64,000 bases of DNA from Nephrocerus scutellatus (lineage: Eukaryota > Arthropoda > Insecta > Diptera > Pipunculidae), in assembly GCA_947095585.1 (NCBI GenBank), contig OX352761.1, positions 84,311,919 through 84,375,918 of the forward strand, written 5' to 3'. Positions 32,965 through 43,289 of this stretch are shown one piece after another. Each line of letters starts with the position of its first letter. The first letter of the stretch is position 1. The translations under genes and the position numbers were made by a program. The notes beneath the pieces are model-generated. The model worked only from the letters and a program-made list of their open reading frames with translations, searched no databases and was not told the DNA's origin.

Positions 32965-33941
32965 TTCTCCGCGCCTTGAACTATTGTTCCAATATGAACG
33001 GTAAAGTTGTCTCCATCTCTTGAGATAGTCCTAGGAGCTGGCAGTGGTGTGTTGGTCGTTGCTTGTTTTCGACGACGTTGTATGTTAGTCCAGATTTTGT
33101 AGCTAAAGATGATCAGGCAGCAGAAGACAGCGATGTATCCAATCGTAAACTGATGGACATCATGGGCTTGTGTTTGGTGCAGTAATTTATTAAGTTGTTG
33201 TTGTGTGATGAACTCTTGGATCTTTTCATCTGATTTTCCTGAATACTCTATCGTGTGGTGAACTAAGTATTCTGGATTGCGGATGTTCATGAAGTTGGAC
33301 AGATTCCCCACCGGCGTGAACCATTTCCTTACTGAGCTGGAATAGACGTTGTGCCCATGGATGGCAACTAAATCGTGTTTAACGGTGCAGTCCGCCGGAA
33401 TGGCTATAATGCCAGACCGTTGCAGAATTACTTGAGACACGTTCCTTTGGCAAACGACGTTTAACAGAATTTCATTCCGTAGGGAAAATATCCACTGATT
33501 TGAATTTCGTATCTGGACCCAGTACTGGTTGTTTGCGAAATTGATAAACTGACATGAAGAGTTGTCGAGAATTTGGTTCAAAAGGTCGACTTCGCACATT
33601 GTCTCGCCTTACATGATCGAAATGCATGAATGCAACTCATTTTCCGTTAGTAGATAGTATTGGTCTCGATGGAGGCTGATCATTATGTAGTCGGTGGAAG
33701 GTTTTATTGCTACGAATGAAGCGTTGACAAGCACGGGTACGGGAATGACTCGATAAAGTTCATATTCTTCAGATGACAGCAATGGTAGCTTTAGTCTAAA
33801 TATGATAGTGTTTGAGACGATTCTTCCTTCTACCATCATTAATTTGTAGAGCTGTGCGGCGTTTTCAAATGTCGTTGGAAGATGAAGAGAGGCTGGTAAA
33901 TGGGCCTTAATAGTTGTCAATTCCTGTCGCAGCTGATGCAC
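32952..33941 (-). pseudogene. BEL env-like protein, C-terminal part
   Basis: Two open blocks (33941-33609 and 33599-32952) carry the rest of the env-like glycoprotein, broken from the N-terminal part by a stop and frame change near 33950. Cys-containing ectodomain sequence (CEVDLLNQILDNSSC) precedes a transmembrane helix with FTIGYIAVFCCLIIFSYKIW and a short basic tail with RRRKQ. A membrane anchor followed by a cytoplasmic tail is the expected end of a class I-like retroviral Env. The frame ends inside the 3' LTR. It acts, if ever, at the cell surface. Confidence 0.75.
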
Positions 33942-34115
33942 TTAAATAATTGCGGTGCTTAGCCTTCCATAATGTAGCTCTGTCATTAGGTCCAAGATAG
34001 ACGATTGAATTTTTTGAAGATTGGTGACAGTGAGGAAAATTTGAAAAGTCTGCGACATTACTAGCTGAGCTAATTGTTGTCGATATATTTGGGTCGTTGA
34101 ATTGTTGACTTGATC

Positions 34116-35330
34116 CTATATTTCGACGTCGAGATTTTGAAATTGTTTTTTGATTCTTCCTTGGTTGTTTCGGATCAGGTTGGCCGTAGAATTGATAATT
34201 GATGTTTGATTTTTCATAAGACGTAAGAGATAATCTTCTCCAGCTCGCATATCTATGATGACGCGTGACATGCGTTCGGCATAATCTGAGTCTAAGACTC
34301 CAAATAGGGCATTGGCTACATTTCCCACAATATTGATACCCCCACTTTTTGATCGGGAGGATCCTTGTCGCAGTAGTTCATCATTGTCTTCCAATTCCTG
34401 ATTGAGATGAACGAAGTGTTGTATAGAATTGTTGCAGAAATCTTTATCTGTCATGGCTCGGCATAGTGTTTTGAGCTTGATGCAGCCTTCTCTTACTAGG
34501 TTCAAGTCGTTTCGGTAGGGCTTCAGGTCGTAGTAAACCACTAAGTTCCATTCATCCGAAATGATATGTGCGTTTCCTAAGTTTTCGAAATGGATTCCGA
34601 GAGTAGAGTTGAATTGGAGTATTTTTACTTCAGACCCCATGACTATTGGTAATAGGAACGAGATGAGTAAGATAGTCGGTAGCGTAACGGGAGGATTGTT
34701 TCGAATTTTCTTCTTCGGAGGTGCTTCTGCTTGAGGTAACAGTTCAGGATGTTTACCGATGTGCGGAGTGCTTGAATGTGGCTCTTCATGAGGAACTGGC
34801 GGAGTTTTTAAGTCGGCTGGAGATCCCAAATCTTGAATTTGAACAGGTAGAGGTGACAACCTGTGAATTGGCCTTCGGAAGATGCTGTTTGCTGTTTGTA
34901 TTTTTGCAACGCGCACTACGTCGTCTTCTCCGGGAAAGGTCTGAAGTACTCTCCCCAGTGGCCATTTCATGACTGGACAGTTGTCTTCTATAATAATGAC
35001 CAAAGTTCCCGGAAGTATGTTATTGCACTTTTGCTGCCACTTATATCGTTGTTGAAGCTCATGTAAATATTCACTCTGCCATCTTTTCCAGAAGCCTTCT
35101 TTGATGTCTGAAATGATCTTCGATCTTGCTGGGAGATTAGCCCTGGAAGGTTCAGCGACTGGATCAATGGAGTTTGTTAATGGCTCTCCTATAATGAAAT
35201 GTCCTGGTGTTAGTGCCATCAAATCGTTCGGATTAGCTGACATCGGAGTGAGTGGTCTTGAATTCATGATGGCTTCAATTTCAATCACCAGTGTTTCTAG
35301 ATCTTCATAGGTCAATGATGCAAGTTCCAT
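34116..35330 (-). pseudogene. BEL integrase C-terminus fused to env-like N-terminus
   Basis: A 404-codon open stretch. Residues 1-165 are the pol end of BEL elements (DUF5641-like): IMNSRPLTPMS, LTPGHFIIGEPL and RRPIHRLSPLPV. After a Pro-rich linker, residues 216-232 form a hydrophobic signal-like segment (PTILLISFLLPIVMG), then an ectodomain with several Cys. RSKSGG at 326-331 sits where a furin site would be, its last position Ser in place of Arg, and is followed by INIVGNVANALFGVLDSDY. That pattern resembles the fusion region of insect errantivirus Env and baculovirus F proteins. Pol and env share one frame here, as in roo. The block ends in a stop at 34116. Confidence 0.8.
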
Positions 35331-35359
35331 GCTGCGTTGTAGAAAAAGTTTTGCCGATT

Positions 35360-35935
35360 TTACGGCTGCTTCCCAAAGGCCTCCGAAATGGGGTGCCCTA
35401 GGAGGAATGAAATGAAATTCAATCCCTCTTGTATCTTCGTTCTTGCTTTGTCAGTGAAAATCATTTCGCTCAACTCTTGTAATTGATTCTTGGCACCGAC
35501 AAAGTTGGTTGCGTTGTCACAATACAAGTGACGGCAATTACCTCGCCTTCCAATGAATCGTTTTATAGCCGCTATGAACCCCATGGTCGAGAGGTCCGTG
35601 ACAAGTTCTAGATGAACTCCCTTTGATGCGAAGCAGCAGAATACTGCGATGTATGTTTTTTGAGGATGCTTTCCCCTCACCTTAAAATGAGTCCTGAATG
35701 GACCGCAAAAATCGACCCCCGCATTAACAAATGGACGCGCTGGCTGCACTCTATGCCCAGGAAGATTTCCCATTATTTGCGTGAGCAATTTTGGTTTTGC
35801 CCTTGCACACCTGACGCAATTCTGTACGATTGATCGCGCTAATGTTTTGCCTTTGATGGGCCAGAATTTCTGTCTAGTGATAGATAGCAGAGCTTGTGGA
35901 CCACAATGTAGATTCTCGCTGTGAAGTGACGTCAT
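35360..35935 (-). pseudogene. BEL integrase, zinc finger and core
   Basis: The zinc-finger end CVRCARAKPKLLTQIMG is followed by the core: AGVDFCGPF (first Asp), HLYCDNATNFVGA (second Asp) and a final Glu region that is out of frame near 35400 (FHFIPPRAPHFGGLWE-type sequence is present in the next frame). Integrase would insert the cDNA into the genome and make 5-bp duplications, which agrees with ATAAC. A frameshift near 35410 separates it from the 34116-35330 block. Confidence 0.87.
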
Positions 35936-35989
35936 CAGTAACTTCGTGAATGGGTGTGAATAAGGAAGTAGTAGCGGATGTTTTGTTTC

Positions 35990-37200
35990 CTAAGGTAGTG
36001 ATGAGGCTTCCAGACGACCTCCTACTCGGATTGCGCCTCTATCATCAATGAAAGGAGATAAGCGTACGATTGGGCTGTCCTTTGGGGTCTCTGCGAGTTG
36101 TTGTAGATGTCGTAAATCCTTCTTGAACTCCTCACCCTGCATAATCTTTATAATACATATTAATGACTTATGCATTTCCATCGGCTTCAAGATACCCGTA
36201 TCTCCCTTTGGTTCCTTGTTCTTTGTGGCCCTCGAGTAACTAATAAATCGGAGTACGTAAGCGTAAATGCGTTGAAGTCTTCGGAAGTTGTTTTGATGAT
36301 CAACATTGTGCATTATACCGTAGGGCTTGGCTGTAGCTGCTAACACATGTTTTGTGATTCTTTTCTTGACGTCGCATTCACCTTTAGTCGTGTATGGAGG
36401 GGGCCATGCGGATTCCACTCCATGTAAGTATAGAGGTCCATAAAACCACAGGTTGCATGATGCCAACTTCTCTGCCGGGATTCCACGCGAAAGTATGTCG
36501 GCCGGGTTGTCTCTAGATCGTACGTGTCGCCATTGTGGAGCTGATGAGAGCTCCTGGATCTTTGCTACGCGATTAGCGACGAAGGTTTGGAAGGAGGACG
36601 ACGATGAATTAATCCAAGCCAATACTATTTCCGAGTCTGTCCACATATAGGTAAAACACGCTTTGAATCCCAGGTCCTTCTTGATGCGATGGACCAATTC
36701 TGCTGCGAGTGTTGCTGCGCATAACTCCAGCCGAGGTGTAGTGAGTTGTTTTTATTGGAGCCACATTTGACTTGGCACATAGTAGTCGGACTGTGATGAT
36801 GTTGTCCTAATTGACAGCTCTAATGTAAATAGCTGCGCCGTATGCCCTTTCAGACGCATCTGCAAATGCATGAATCTGGACAGAATTTGGGATTCTGAGC
36901 GAAAATATATGTCGATCAATCTTGACGTCCTTCAGATGCTTGAGCCCTTCGCGAAAATGCTTCCACTCCAATTGTAGTTCCTTGGAAAGAGCAGCGTCCC
37001 AATCAACTGTATCCTTCCAGAGTTTTTGAAGAAACATTTTTGCTGTTACTATTATTGGACTTAAGAAACCCAATGGATCGAATAGGTGAGCAATGTCAGA
37101 CAGTACGGTGCGTTTGTTAATTTTTTCGTTAATGCTAGGTCGAATGTTCACGAGGAAGGAATCTGACTTAGGTATCCATGTTTGCCCAAGCGTTTTGATA
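35990..37200 (-). pseudogene. BEL RT end and RNase H
   Basis: DDSIHIKTLGQTWIPKSD (near 37190-37240) and DIAHLFDPLGFLSPIIVTAK belong to the RT/RNase H connection of BEL elements. RNase H shows HAFADASERAYGAAIYIR (36840-36880) and, after a frame change, CFTYMWTDSEIVLAWI and RDNPADILSRGI (36600-36480). This enzyme removes RNA from the RNA-DNA hybrid. At least two frameshifts are visible, and a premature stop lies at about 36806. The integrase N-terminal leader follows (to 35990). Confidence 0.87.
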
Positions 37201-37261
37201 TGAATAGAGTCATCAAGGTCCAGATCTAATTGAAGTGCGATGTCACTTGACGGAAATCTTT

Positions 37262-38717
37262 TTAATAAGCAACGTAGAAGTCCCTTTTTAATACTTCTGC
37301 ACCCAACGGATAACCCTTGGATTCGTCATTTGCTAACTGTTTTAGACATCTTGTGGCTAGATAGGGCGCGGATGTAATCCCGTACGTAACTGTTTCTAGT
37401 TGATAGGTCTGTATGTTTTCTGTAGGGGTGTCTCTCCAAAGAATTAGCTGGAAGCGTTTGTCAGCCTCGTGAATAAGTATTTGCCGATACATCTTTTCGA
37501 TATCAGCCGTGAAAACATATCTGGGTAGGCGAAAGCGAAGTAGGATTGAGATTAAGTCATTTTGAATGGTTGGACCAGTTAATAAGAGATCGTTGAGCGA
37601 TATATTGGATGTTGTTTTTGATGATGCATCAAAAACCACTCGTAATTTTGTAGTTGTGCTGCTCGGTTTTAGTATGCTGTGATGAGGAATCTCATCTTGC
37701 TGGCATCGATTTTTCCATTTGTCCAAGATTTCTATATTCATTTATGAACTGGTGATATTGCTGTTTGAGGTCTTCTTGTCTTGCTAATTTTCTCTCGAGG
37801 GCCAGGTAACGCTGTTGCGCAATCTCTCTTGACTCTCCTAGCTCGCTTGGATCTCCTTTGAAAGGGAGTCTGACAACAAATCGCCCACTGCTATTCCTTT
37901 TGGTGTTATCAGTAAAATGGGTTTCGCACCTTTTCTCTTCAGCTGTGCGACTCCTTTCTTCTGATTGTGGAACTTCTTCTATTTTCCAAAATCTTTCCAT
38001 ATCTTGATTCAATTGGTCTTCAGTGCAAATCCCGCTAGTTGCCCATGTCCAGCCAAAGTGTGTATTGTGTAGCGTTGGTAAGTCCCTTCCCAGACTTATT
38101 TGTCCGACGTCGAGTAAGTGAAAGTAAACTTCAGCTCCAATTAATAGGTCAACATGATCTGGACGATCGAAAAGTGGATCCGCAAGTATAATGTTTTTCG
38201 GAATGGCCCATTCCGAAGTTTCAATCCTTCGTGTTGGCTGAGGAGGCGTTATTTTTGGTAGGACGAATGCTTCAAGACTTATAGAAAAGTCGGACGTTCT
38301 GGATTTCAGGAGCATATTCATTCTTTTGTGTGAATGCCTTGTGCCTTCGCCGATTCCTAAGATGCCCATGGTTTCAATCAGTTCTGGAAGCTTAAGTCTT
38401 CTTGCCAATTTTTCTGTTACAAAATTGAGCTGTGATCCGGAATCTAACAATGCCCTGCATTCTACAACGCCGCCTTGGCTGTCCTCAAGTTTGACTACTA
38501 CCGTGCTAAGGAACACGTAACATCTTTTGGTTTGCGCCAATGCAGCTGCCGACACAATCGTATTGCTCTGCCCTGTGAGTTTATCTGGCTGGATTTCCAG
38601 GGGGCGTTGTCCGCTGGGTGTATGAGTTGGCAATGCTGGTGTTTTCTCAAAATGTAACAAGGTGTTGAGCTTTTTTGAACATTTCGTGCAGCCACGGACA
38701 GCACATGTCTCAGGCAA
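37262..38717 (-). pseudogene. BEL protease and reverse transcriptase
   Basis: The protease (peptidase A17 type) shows CRALLDSGSQLNFVTEKLA with D-S-G at about 38450. A long linker with LLIGAEVYFHLLDVGQI and FGWTWATSG (typical of BEL) follows in a 341-codon frame. After a frame change at 37700-37740, RT reads LRVVFDASSKT, LLLTGPTIQNDL, VFTADIEKMYRQI (motif A) and TYGITSAPYLATRCL (motif B). The sequence then breaks off at DFYVAY and a stop, where YVDD should be. The next recognisable piece is LLKRFPSSD, so the catalytic Asp pair and about 80-100 bp are deleted near 37262. Confidence 0.9.
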
Positions 38718-40161
38718 TTAATGCAGAGGTTTTTCTTCTTGACGAAGTTCAAGCGGCTTGTCGGTGTCAATTGTGAGAACTTCTGACAATAAAACAATTT
38801 GTGGCTGTCACTGGAGCATAGAGGACAACGAGCTCTTCCTGCTGCAATAGACATCAATGCACGTGCAAAAGGTTTCTTTTGATGGTCTTCTATAATTCGA
38901 CCTTTGTTTCCCAATGCCTCCAAGGATTGAAAGCGGTCTTCGAGAAATGTTAGGAAGTCTGATAGCACGGGCAATGCTCTGGGTCTCTTCAATGAATGTT
39001 CGTACAATGAGTGCGTGTTGCGATCTAATTTTTTGATGAGTACATGTACCAGCAGTGGATCCCAGTGCATGATGTTTACACCGAGATTGTTTAACCCATG
39101 TATACATTCCTGAGTGGTGTCATGAATTGCCTTTATGCCTAAAGCTGATTCTGACGAAATTGGAGCTTGCTGCAATAGTCGATTTAGGAATGCTGTAGTT
39201 AGGAGCCTCAAATTGTCATAGCGTTCTTGCAGAATCTTCCATGCGGAAGAATAATTTTCATTGGATAGAGCAAGATGTCGGATAAGTTTTTCTGCTTCTC
39301 CCGACAGATTAGTCTTCAGATACCACATCTTTTCGCACTCTGCCATTGATTGTTTGTCCACTATTTGAGTAAATAAATTGTGGAATTGTTTCCATTTAAG
39401 ATAGTCTCCATCGAATTTAGGCAGTACAATTAAAGGTAAGTTCAATCGGGTGCTGTTGCTCGTTGTTGTGGATGGCTGTGATTGTTGTGGTATAGCACAG
39501 TTGTCGCGTTCCTCTGCACATTTTACAAGTGCATCTTGAACGATAACTTCCATTTTGATGTAACCTTGCAGGTCGTGGCCAGCCGTTTGTGGGTCATCTG
39601 TCATGTCCCAAATTTTGTCTTGAAGGCGTTCAATTTGTACCCAAAGTTTGTTATCGTCTCTCTTTTCAGCTCCCAAATCTGCTTTGATGTCGCTTGCGAT
39701 TCCTGCAGGCTATCTAGAGCACGCTGCAGTGCCTTCGTCAAGGCCTCTTGCCGCCTGATCGTGCGTATGACTTCGTTTGACGTCTGTTGTGGTGCAGAGA
39801 CGTCATCTTGTAATTTATGCTGTGACAACGTCCCTTTTGTTGCTTCTGCTGTAACATCTCTAGCGGCGGCTAGTTGAAGGGACGATATGTTCATCTGAAA
39901 TTCGTCTTTGTATCGATCGCGAATAGCCTTTATGGAATCGTAGTAATTATTCGCAAAGTAAAGATGATCTAATTGGTCTGGATGGGAGGACTTGATGTCG
40001 CTATGTGTTGCATCAAAGTCCTGCCAAAGCTCCTCAAGCCTTTGAAGGCGTTCTTTGTAGTATAGGACTGTCTTCCTAGTGACGGGGTCCTTCTTATAGT
40101 TTGAAATGATTCGCTCGATTCCAGATCCAGTGGTTCGTTGCAGTTCCGCCTTCTGGTCCAT
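38700..40161 (-). pseudogene. BEL gag
   Basis: Starts with MDQKAELQRTTGSGIERI at 40161. The first 160 residues are helical, then the frame shifts near 39660. The following 392-codon block has LPLIVLPKFDGDYLKWKQF and LSGEAEKLIRHLALSNENY (DUF1759-type gag capsid of BEL/Pao). Next come two Cys clusters, CPLCSSDSHKLFYCQKF and CINCLRH, equivalent to the nucleocapsid zinc fingers. The frame is lost just after the second cluster (38700), where the protease frame takes over. Confidence 0.88.
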
Positions 40162-40210
40162 AGTGCTGCCGCAGGGTATGCTTCACGGAGTAATTGACAA
40201 ACGTTGTTGC

Positions 40211-40230
40211 AATCACGTCGGGGTCACCAA
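40211..40230 (-). promoter_or_regulatory. BEL primer-binding site
   Basis: On the minus strand the bases next to the 5' LTR read TTGGTGACCCCGACGTGATT, with the usual TGG start one base inside the LTR edge. This is where the tRNA primer for minus-strand DNA synthesis binds in BEL elements. Confidence 0.75.
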
Positions 40231-40231
40231 A

Positions 40232-40939
40232 TGTTAGTATGTAGATGTGTTGTTGGGTCTACTAGTATTGACCAAGGTTCTTATACCTTGACAATAGTTG
40301 ATGATAATGGTACATAAACCAGTATCACCAATTAGACTTGCAACGTTTGTTTATATTACCCAGTGAATGCAAAGAATGCGAACAATGAACGACGATTTAA
40401 GTAAGCTCTTACGAACCTTTTAATTGAATGATAATTTATTTTGTTTTATTCATAGCTTATATACTATGATTTTTTTATCATAAGCATGCATTCGTTGAGT
40501 GCAGTGCTAGCATAGCCCAGACAACTCGAACGGATGTTTCACATGAAAAAGTGCTAGACTAAGATTTGTAACAAAATATTATATGAATGCACACGTCAGA
40601 GGTGTGCACCGAACGTGGGAATAAATGACAAAAGTGTGATAAGAAAGTGTGCTACTGAATAAGTCAGCACATTGCACTGATCGTGGGAACAAGAATACTG
40701 CAAAATAAGACGTCAGCACATTGCGCTGGTCGTGTGAATAATTATAAAGACAATTTGGTAACTAAATATACTGTTACATGTGCATGTGTCTATTTTGAAT
40801 TTTATACATTTATTTGATAAGGAAATATGTGCAATATGTGCATTTGAGTTTTCTTAATCTAAGTAAGAAAATATGTGCAATGTGTGCATTTAAGTTTTAT
40901 TAATCTAAGTAATGAAATTTACTATTCTAAGTATCAACA
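40232..40939 (-). repeat. BEL 5' LTR
   Basis: 708 bp; on the plus strand TGTTAGTATGTAG...GTATCAACA. Compared with the 3' LTR it carries an extra stretch around 40686-40734 that repeats GTCAGCACATTGC(A/G)CTG. Other differences are few. Confidence 0.88.
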
Positions 40940-42483
40940 ATAACAAATAAACAATACAGTACAATAAGAACATACATTCTTTTAGTAGTACAAGCAATTA
41001 TATACTAATGTCGGATAATTAAATAATACCTATATTAATAGGTTAAAAAAAATATTATAATAATACAATAATATTATTATACAATATAATAAAATAATAA
41101 CTAAGAAAAGAGAAAGTTAAGAAAAAATAGAAAAAATAATAAAAAAATAAAAATAAAATAAAAACTAATAAAAGAACAGAAAGAATGAAAGAAAAGATAG
41201 AAGAAGCCGCTAAGATGATTAAATTGCAAATGTGACATAAAATAAATGTTTAACTAGGATTGTCTCTAAAATATTCGTATATTGCCTGTCTAAAGCTACC
41301 AGACCTATTAATTACCCTCAAGGAAACGGGAAGAGAGTTCCACAATCTGACAGCATGGATGAAGAACATGCGCTGACTATTCAAGTAGTTGTATCGAGGA
41401 ATGCACAGACATTGACAACGAGTGGTCTGCAAAAGTTGGATCTTATCTAACAAGTAACTAGGCTTTCGAAAATATAGTATTTTATGAATGAAAATACAGT
41501 TTCTAATTATGAAGTAGTCTTTTAGCGTACAATTGAGGATAGCTGTGTTATAACTAGAAATATGGCTATATCTAGGAAGCATGAAAACATATCTAATCAT
41601 GGCATTATGAGCAACTTTAAGTCTGCGAAAAGAAATTGAGTCCAGTAAATATTCTCGGAGTACGCTAGTAGTGGTTTTAGTAGTGTCTGAACCAGCTTTA
41701 AACGAATACCCTGGGGAGTGTAAACAGCACTCTTCCACAGGTAGCGAAGGGTACCATATATTCTGCCAACAACTGAGTTTATATGGTCATTAGCAGACAG
41801 ACCACTGTTGATAATTACACCTAGATTTTTAACCTTAGTGCAATATTGGATTGCATTGCCATCAAGCATTATGCTAGGTAAGTCATTAGCCAGTGGCAAG
41901 GACCGGGCAATTAACAGGCATTGTGTTTTTGCTTGATTAAGTCGCAGGCAATTTCTACGAGCCCACTCCTGTATACGGCCAAGATCCTCATTAAATCTGG
42001 TAACACAATCTTCCATAAGCCCTCTGGGTCGTGATAAGTAAATTTGTACATCATCAGCGTACATATGCACGGAAACAGATTTGCAAAGATTTGTTAGATC
42101 ATTAATATACAAGGCAAATAGAAGTGGGCCTAGGACAGATCCCTGTGGTACTCCAGTCTTAAGTTCGAGTGCAGAGGAGTATTGACCATTTACAAATACT
42201 CGCTGTGTTCTACCAGTAAGGTTATCAAAAACAAATTTAACGGCAGAGTTACTAAACCCGAAGTATACTTTTAATTTATCGCACATAATTTGGAAGCTGA
42301 TGCAGTCAAATGCCTTTGAGAAGTCTAGCAAACACAAAATGGAGATGAAGCCCTTATCAAAATCAATGCGAAGATCATCCAGTATTTTTAATAATGCTGT
42401 ATTACAGCTATGGTGTTTTTTAAAACCAGATTGAAAAGGAGTTAGCAAGCTATTAGTTTCAATGGCCGGAATGGCCGGTACCA
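40940..42483 (-). mobile_element. LINE-Z, 5'-truncated
   Basis: A non-LTR element inserted in Gypsy2 pol. Its 3' UTR (40940-41249) is extremely AT-rich. Coding (42484-41250) contains RT and the C-terminal domain. The 5' edge near 42480 is followed at once by Gypsy2 pol. The final 26 bp lie on the other side of the BEL element (32277-32302). Confidence 0.85.
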
Positions 42484-42484
42484 A
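41250..42484 (-). pseudogene. LINE-Z reverse transcriptase
   Basis: The first block (42484-41597) starts in RT: QSGFKKHHSCNTALLKI, CLLDFSKAFDCISF (motif A), GVPQGSVLGPLLFALYINDL (motif B) and VHMYADDVQIYLSRP (motif C), then LRLNQAKTQCLLIA. A frameshift near 41660-41730 leads to the C-terminal block (41738-41250) with LKVAHNAMIRYVF and RLWNSLPVSLRVI. The catalytic site is complete; endonuclease and ORF1 are absent because of 5' truncation. The style is Jockey/CR1/L2-like. Confidence 0.9.
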
Positions 42485-42486
42485 AG

Positions 42487-43262
42487 AATTTACATGAGCT
42501 GCGAAGTTTTCTGAGGCTATGCTTCTACTATCGACGGTTTGTGCCTAACTTCGCAGATGTTCCACGAAGCCTTCATCGCCTTACTGAGAAGAACCAAAGG
42601 TTCCAAGGTCAAGTTAGCATTGAAAATCATTTGACTTGCTGAAGGAAAAGCTATGCTGTTCTCTTATTTTGGCATATCCACAGGCAGGAGAACTCTTCAT
42701 CCTGGACACTGATACGAGCACTGCTGGAATAGGGGCGGTTCTATCACAGAATCAAGAAGGAAAGGAGCGAGTAATAGCGTGCTACAGCTGTTCGCTTTCC
42801 AAGCCTGAGAAGAACTACTATGTGACAAGAAGGGAATTGCTAGCTATTGTGGATGGCGTCAAATACCAAGGAGTCAGGTATGGGATCGCTGTATACAACA
42901 ACTAACTCACCAGCAATGGTTGTATTTGGCAAAGAACTTCGCCTTCCATGTGACATTAAATTTGTATAACCACCAGTAGAGCCGACAACAAAGGAGAACT
43001 ACGTTAGTAATCTAAGACAGAGGATGACCGCTGTTCATGCTGCAGTAAGGAGCAACATAGTGGATGCCAGCAGCCGAATAAAAACAAGATATGACCTGCG
43101 TGCAACCAGTGGAGGATTTCAGGAAGGAGATTTGGTATGGTTATACAATCCCAAGAGAAGAAGAGGTAAATCTCAAAAACTACAGCAAAGATCATTAAGA
43201 GGATTAATGATGTAGTATATCGGATCCAACAAAGCCTCAGATGTAAAAGAAAGTTGTTCACA
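42487..43262 (+). pseudogene. Gypsy2 pol, connection/RNase H start and integrase end
   Basis: Resumes Gypsy2 pol with ELRSFLRLCFYYRRFVPNFA (42497). Then come RNase H pieces FILDTDTSTAGIGAVLSQNQ and LSKPEKNYYVTRRELLAIVD (42680-42860). Near 42870-42890 the sequence jumps to the integrase tail NSPAMVVFGKELRLPCDIKF, YDLRATSGGFQEGDLVWLYN and, after another break, RINDVVYRIQQ and VVHIDRLTR. Over 1 kb (most of RNase H and the integrase zinc finger and core) is deleted. The end of pol is at about 43262. The style matches the 412/mdg1 clade. Confidence 0.85.
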
Positions 43263-43289
43263 TCGACAGATTGACAAGGTAAGACATCA

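Larger units (their letters stand above)
32303..40939 (-). mobile_element. BEL/Pao retrotransposon, roo-like, with env
   Basis: An 8.6-kb element on the minus strand with LTRs at 32303-32964 and 40232-40939, flanked by the 5-bp duplication ATAAC (32298-32302 and 40940-40944). It has a primer-binding site next to the 5' LTR. Order of domains on the minus strand: gag, aspartic protease, RT, RNase H, integrase, env. The RT catalytic YVDD is deleted and several frameshifts are present, so this copy cannot move by itself. It lies inside LINE-Z, which lies inside Gypsy2. Confidence 0.93.
8060..43262 (+). mobile_element. Gypsy2 overall (interrupted by nested elements)
   Basis: Proposed whole element: promoter/leader/gag start at 8060-8850, gag-protease at 19930-31146 (tandemly amplified), RT at 31190-32276, and RNase H/integrase ends at 42487-43262. 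All parts are in the same orientation and in the right order, and the 32276/42487 join is in the middle of one conserved segment, so that join is well supported. The join between 8850 and 19930 is weaker. No 3' LTR is seen; LINE-W starts 30 bp after the pol stop. Confidence 0.55.
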
